Below, piece by piece: positions 13,354-14,055 of a stretch of 14,055 bases of DNA. The position numbers and the translations under genes are program-made. The first letter of the stretch is position 1, and every line of letters starts with the position of its first letter. Origin of the DNA: CAWEHQ01 sp051001995 (GTDB lineage Bacteria > Actinomycetota > Thermoleophilia > Solirubrobacterales > Thermoleophilaceae); assembly GCA_051001995.1 (NCBI GenBank), contig JBPCMT010000207.1:1-14055 (forward strand), given 5' to 3'. The notes beneath the pieces were generated by a model. The model worked only from the letters and a program-made list of their open reading frames with translations. It searched no databases and was not told the origin of the DNA.

Positions 13354-14055
13354 ATGTTCGCGATCATCGCCCCGGTGAAGCGCTCTGCCGTGACAATCGC
13401 GGTCGGTACCGGGCTGGCGGTCCTCCTGCTCGGGCTGGCGGTAGCGTCGGGCAGCGTCAGGGACCCGATCGAGGGCGCCGCCGATTCGCTGGGCAGCTCG
13501 GCGCTGCCGCTGGTGGCGGCGATCGCGTTCCTCGAGACGAGCATCCCGCCGGTCACACTGCTATTTCCCGGGGAGTGGATCGTCGCCTTCGCCGGGGCGA
13601 TGGCCGGGCGGGGCACGGTGCCGATCGCGCCGCTCGTCCTGGTGGTGTGGGCGTGCTCGGCCGCCGGCGACTCGGTCGGGTTCCTTCTGGGGCGCCGATT
13701 CGGCCGGGGGTGGCTGCTGCGACATGGGGCCAGGCTGGGCCTGACCGGCGCGCGCCTGGCCCGCGTGGATGACTGGTTCGACCGCTACGGCTCGACCGCC
13801 GTGGCGCTGGGGCGGCTCGTACCGCTCGTCCGCCCGATTGGCCCCTTCGCGGCCGGCTCCACGACCTTGCCCTACCGTCGCTTTCTTCCGTGGGACCTGG
13901 TGGGCACCGCGCTCTTCTCCCTCGCCTTCTGCATGCTCGGTTACTTCTTCTACCGCGGCTATGAGAGCCTCGTAGCGGCCGTGGACCGCGGCGGCCTCGC
14001 GGCGCTCGCCGCCGTGATCGTCGCCGCCCTCGTGGCGACGATCCTGCGCCGTCGC
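13354..14055 (+). CDS. DedA-family membrane protein, 3' end beyond the window
   Basis: The DedA/SNARE-associated family are inner-membrane proteins; some move undecaprenyl phosphate or other lipids across the membrane. I read 234 residues without a stop. Hydrophobic segments lie at about 11-32, 50-85 (with re-entrant-like FLETSIPPVTLLFPGEW), 92-110, 170-200 and 213-230. The family signature is clear: ALGRLVPLVRPIGPFAAGST (about 150-169), with the GRxxPxxR arginines, followed by YRRFLPWDLVG. The preceding FLLGRRFGRGWLLRHG is also typical. The final RRR at the window edge fits the cytoplasmic end after the last helix, so little is probably missing. The start is ATG at 13354 with AGGG about seven bases upstream. 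The specific substrate is not known. Confidence 0.9.
   Translation, partial: MFAIIAPVKRSAVTIAVGTGLAVLLLGLAVASGSVRDPIEGAADSLGSSALPLVAAIAFLETSIPPVTLLFPGEWIVAFAGAMAGRGTVPIAPLVLVVWACSAAGDSVGFLLGRRFGRGWLLRHGARLGLTGARLARVDDWFDRYGSTAVALGRLVPLVRPIGPFAAGSTTLPYRRFLPWDLVGTALFSLAFCMLGYFFYRGYESLVAAVDRGGLAALAAVIVAALVATILRRR

Noticed and set aside
1..14055. tRNA, rRNA, CRISPR array, integrase, phage or insertion-sequence genes
   Set aside because: Looked for on both strands; no cloverleaf ends, spaced repeats or transposase/integrase motifs were found by eye.

Overview
The window is about 70% G+C. Coding genes fill nearly all of it, and start codons are a mix of ATG and GTG. The gene content is a fused bacterial indolepyruvate:ferredoxin oxidoreductase, a stand-alone TrpB2, a DedA protein, a cyclopropane-synthase-like methyltransferase and an actinobacterial-type cyclase-domain protein. 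Together with -10 boxes lying 8-10 bases before start codons, this suggests a high-GC actinobacterium, perhaps of the Thermoleophilia/Solirubrobacterales kind. The taxon is inferred from style and content, not from a marker gene.

Left part (1-3993, minus strand). Four closely spaced genes read right to left: a degenerate metallo-beta-lactamase-fold protein, a short aldo/keto reductase, tryptophan synthase beta TrpB2, and a ROK-family sugar kinase that leaves the window. Spacings of 2, 31 and 11 bases indicate one operon. I cannot derive a shared pathway for it.

Middle (3994-5168). A leaderless-type promoter drives only a remnant of an ABC-transporter ATPase: its first strand is joined out of frame to its C-terminal tail. 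Two minus-strand genes follow, a GNAT acetyltransferase and a 60-residue highly charged protein with an ideal ribosome binding site. A GC-rich hairpin lies between them.

Core (5169-10908). A 1199-residue fused indolepyruvate:ferredoxin oxidoreductase (minus) diverges from a Leu/Phe/Val-type amino-acid dehydrogenase (plus). The dehydrogenase overlaps an FCD-type GntR regulator by 4 bases. Together they suggest a short amino-acid oxidation route: the dehydrogenase makes a 2-oxo acid, and the oxidoreductase converts it to acyl-CoA with reduction of ferredoxin. The shared 158-base promoter region carries three copies of a GGTAAGGT-like element and an imperfect palindrome, and the regulator is the obvious candidate to act there. 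This is the most system-like part of the window.

Right part (10909-14055). A class III cyclase-domain protein has its first metal-binding loop deleted and the frame restored. It is followed by a cyclopropane-fatty-acid-synthase-like methyltransferase, a probable small minus-strand gene, and a DedA membrane protein that runs off the right edge. No tRNA, rRNA, CRISPR array, insertion sequence or phage gene was seen.
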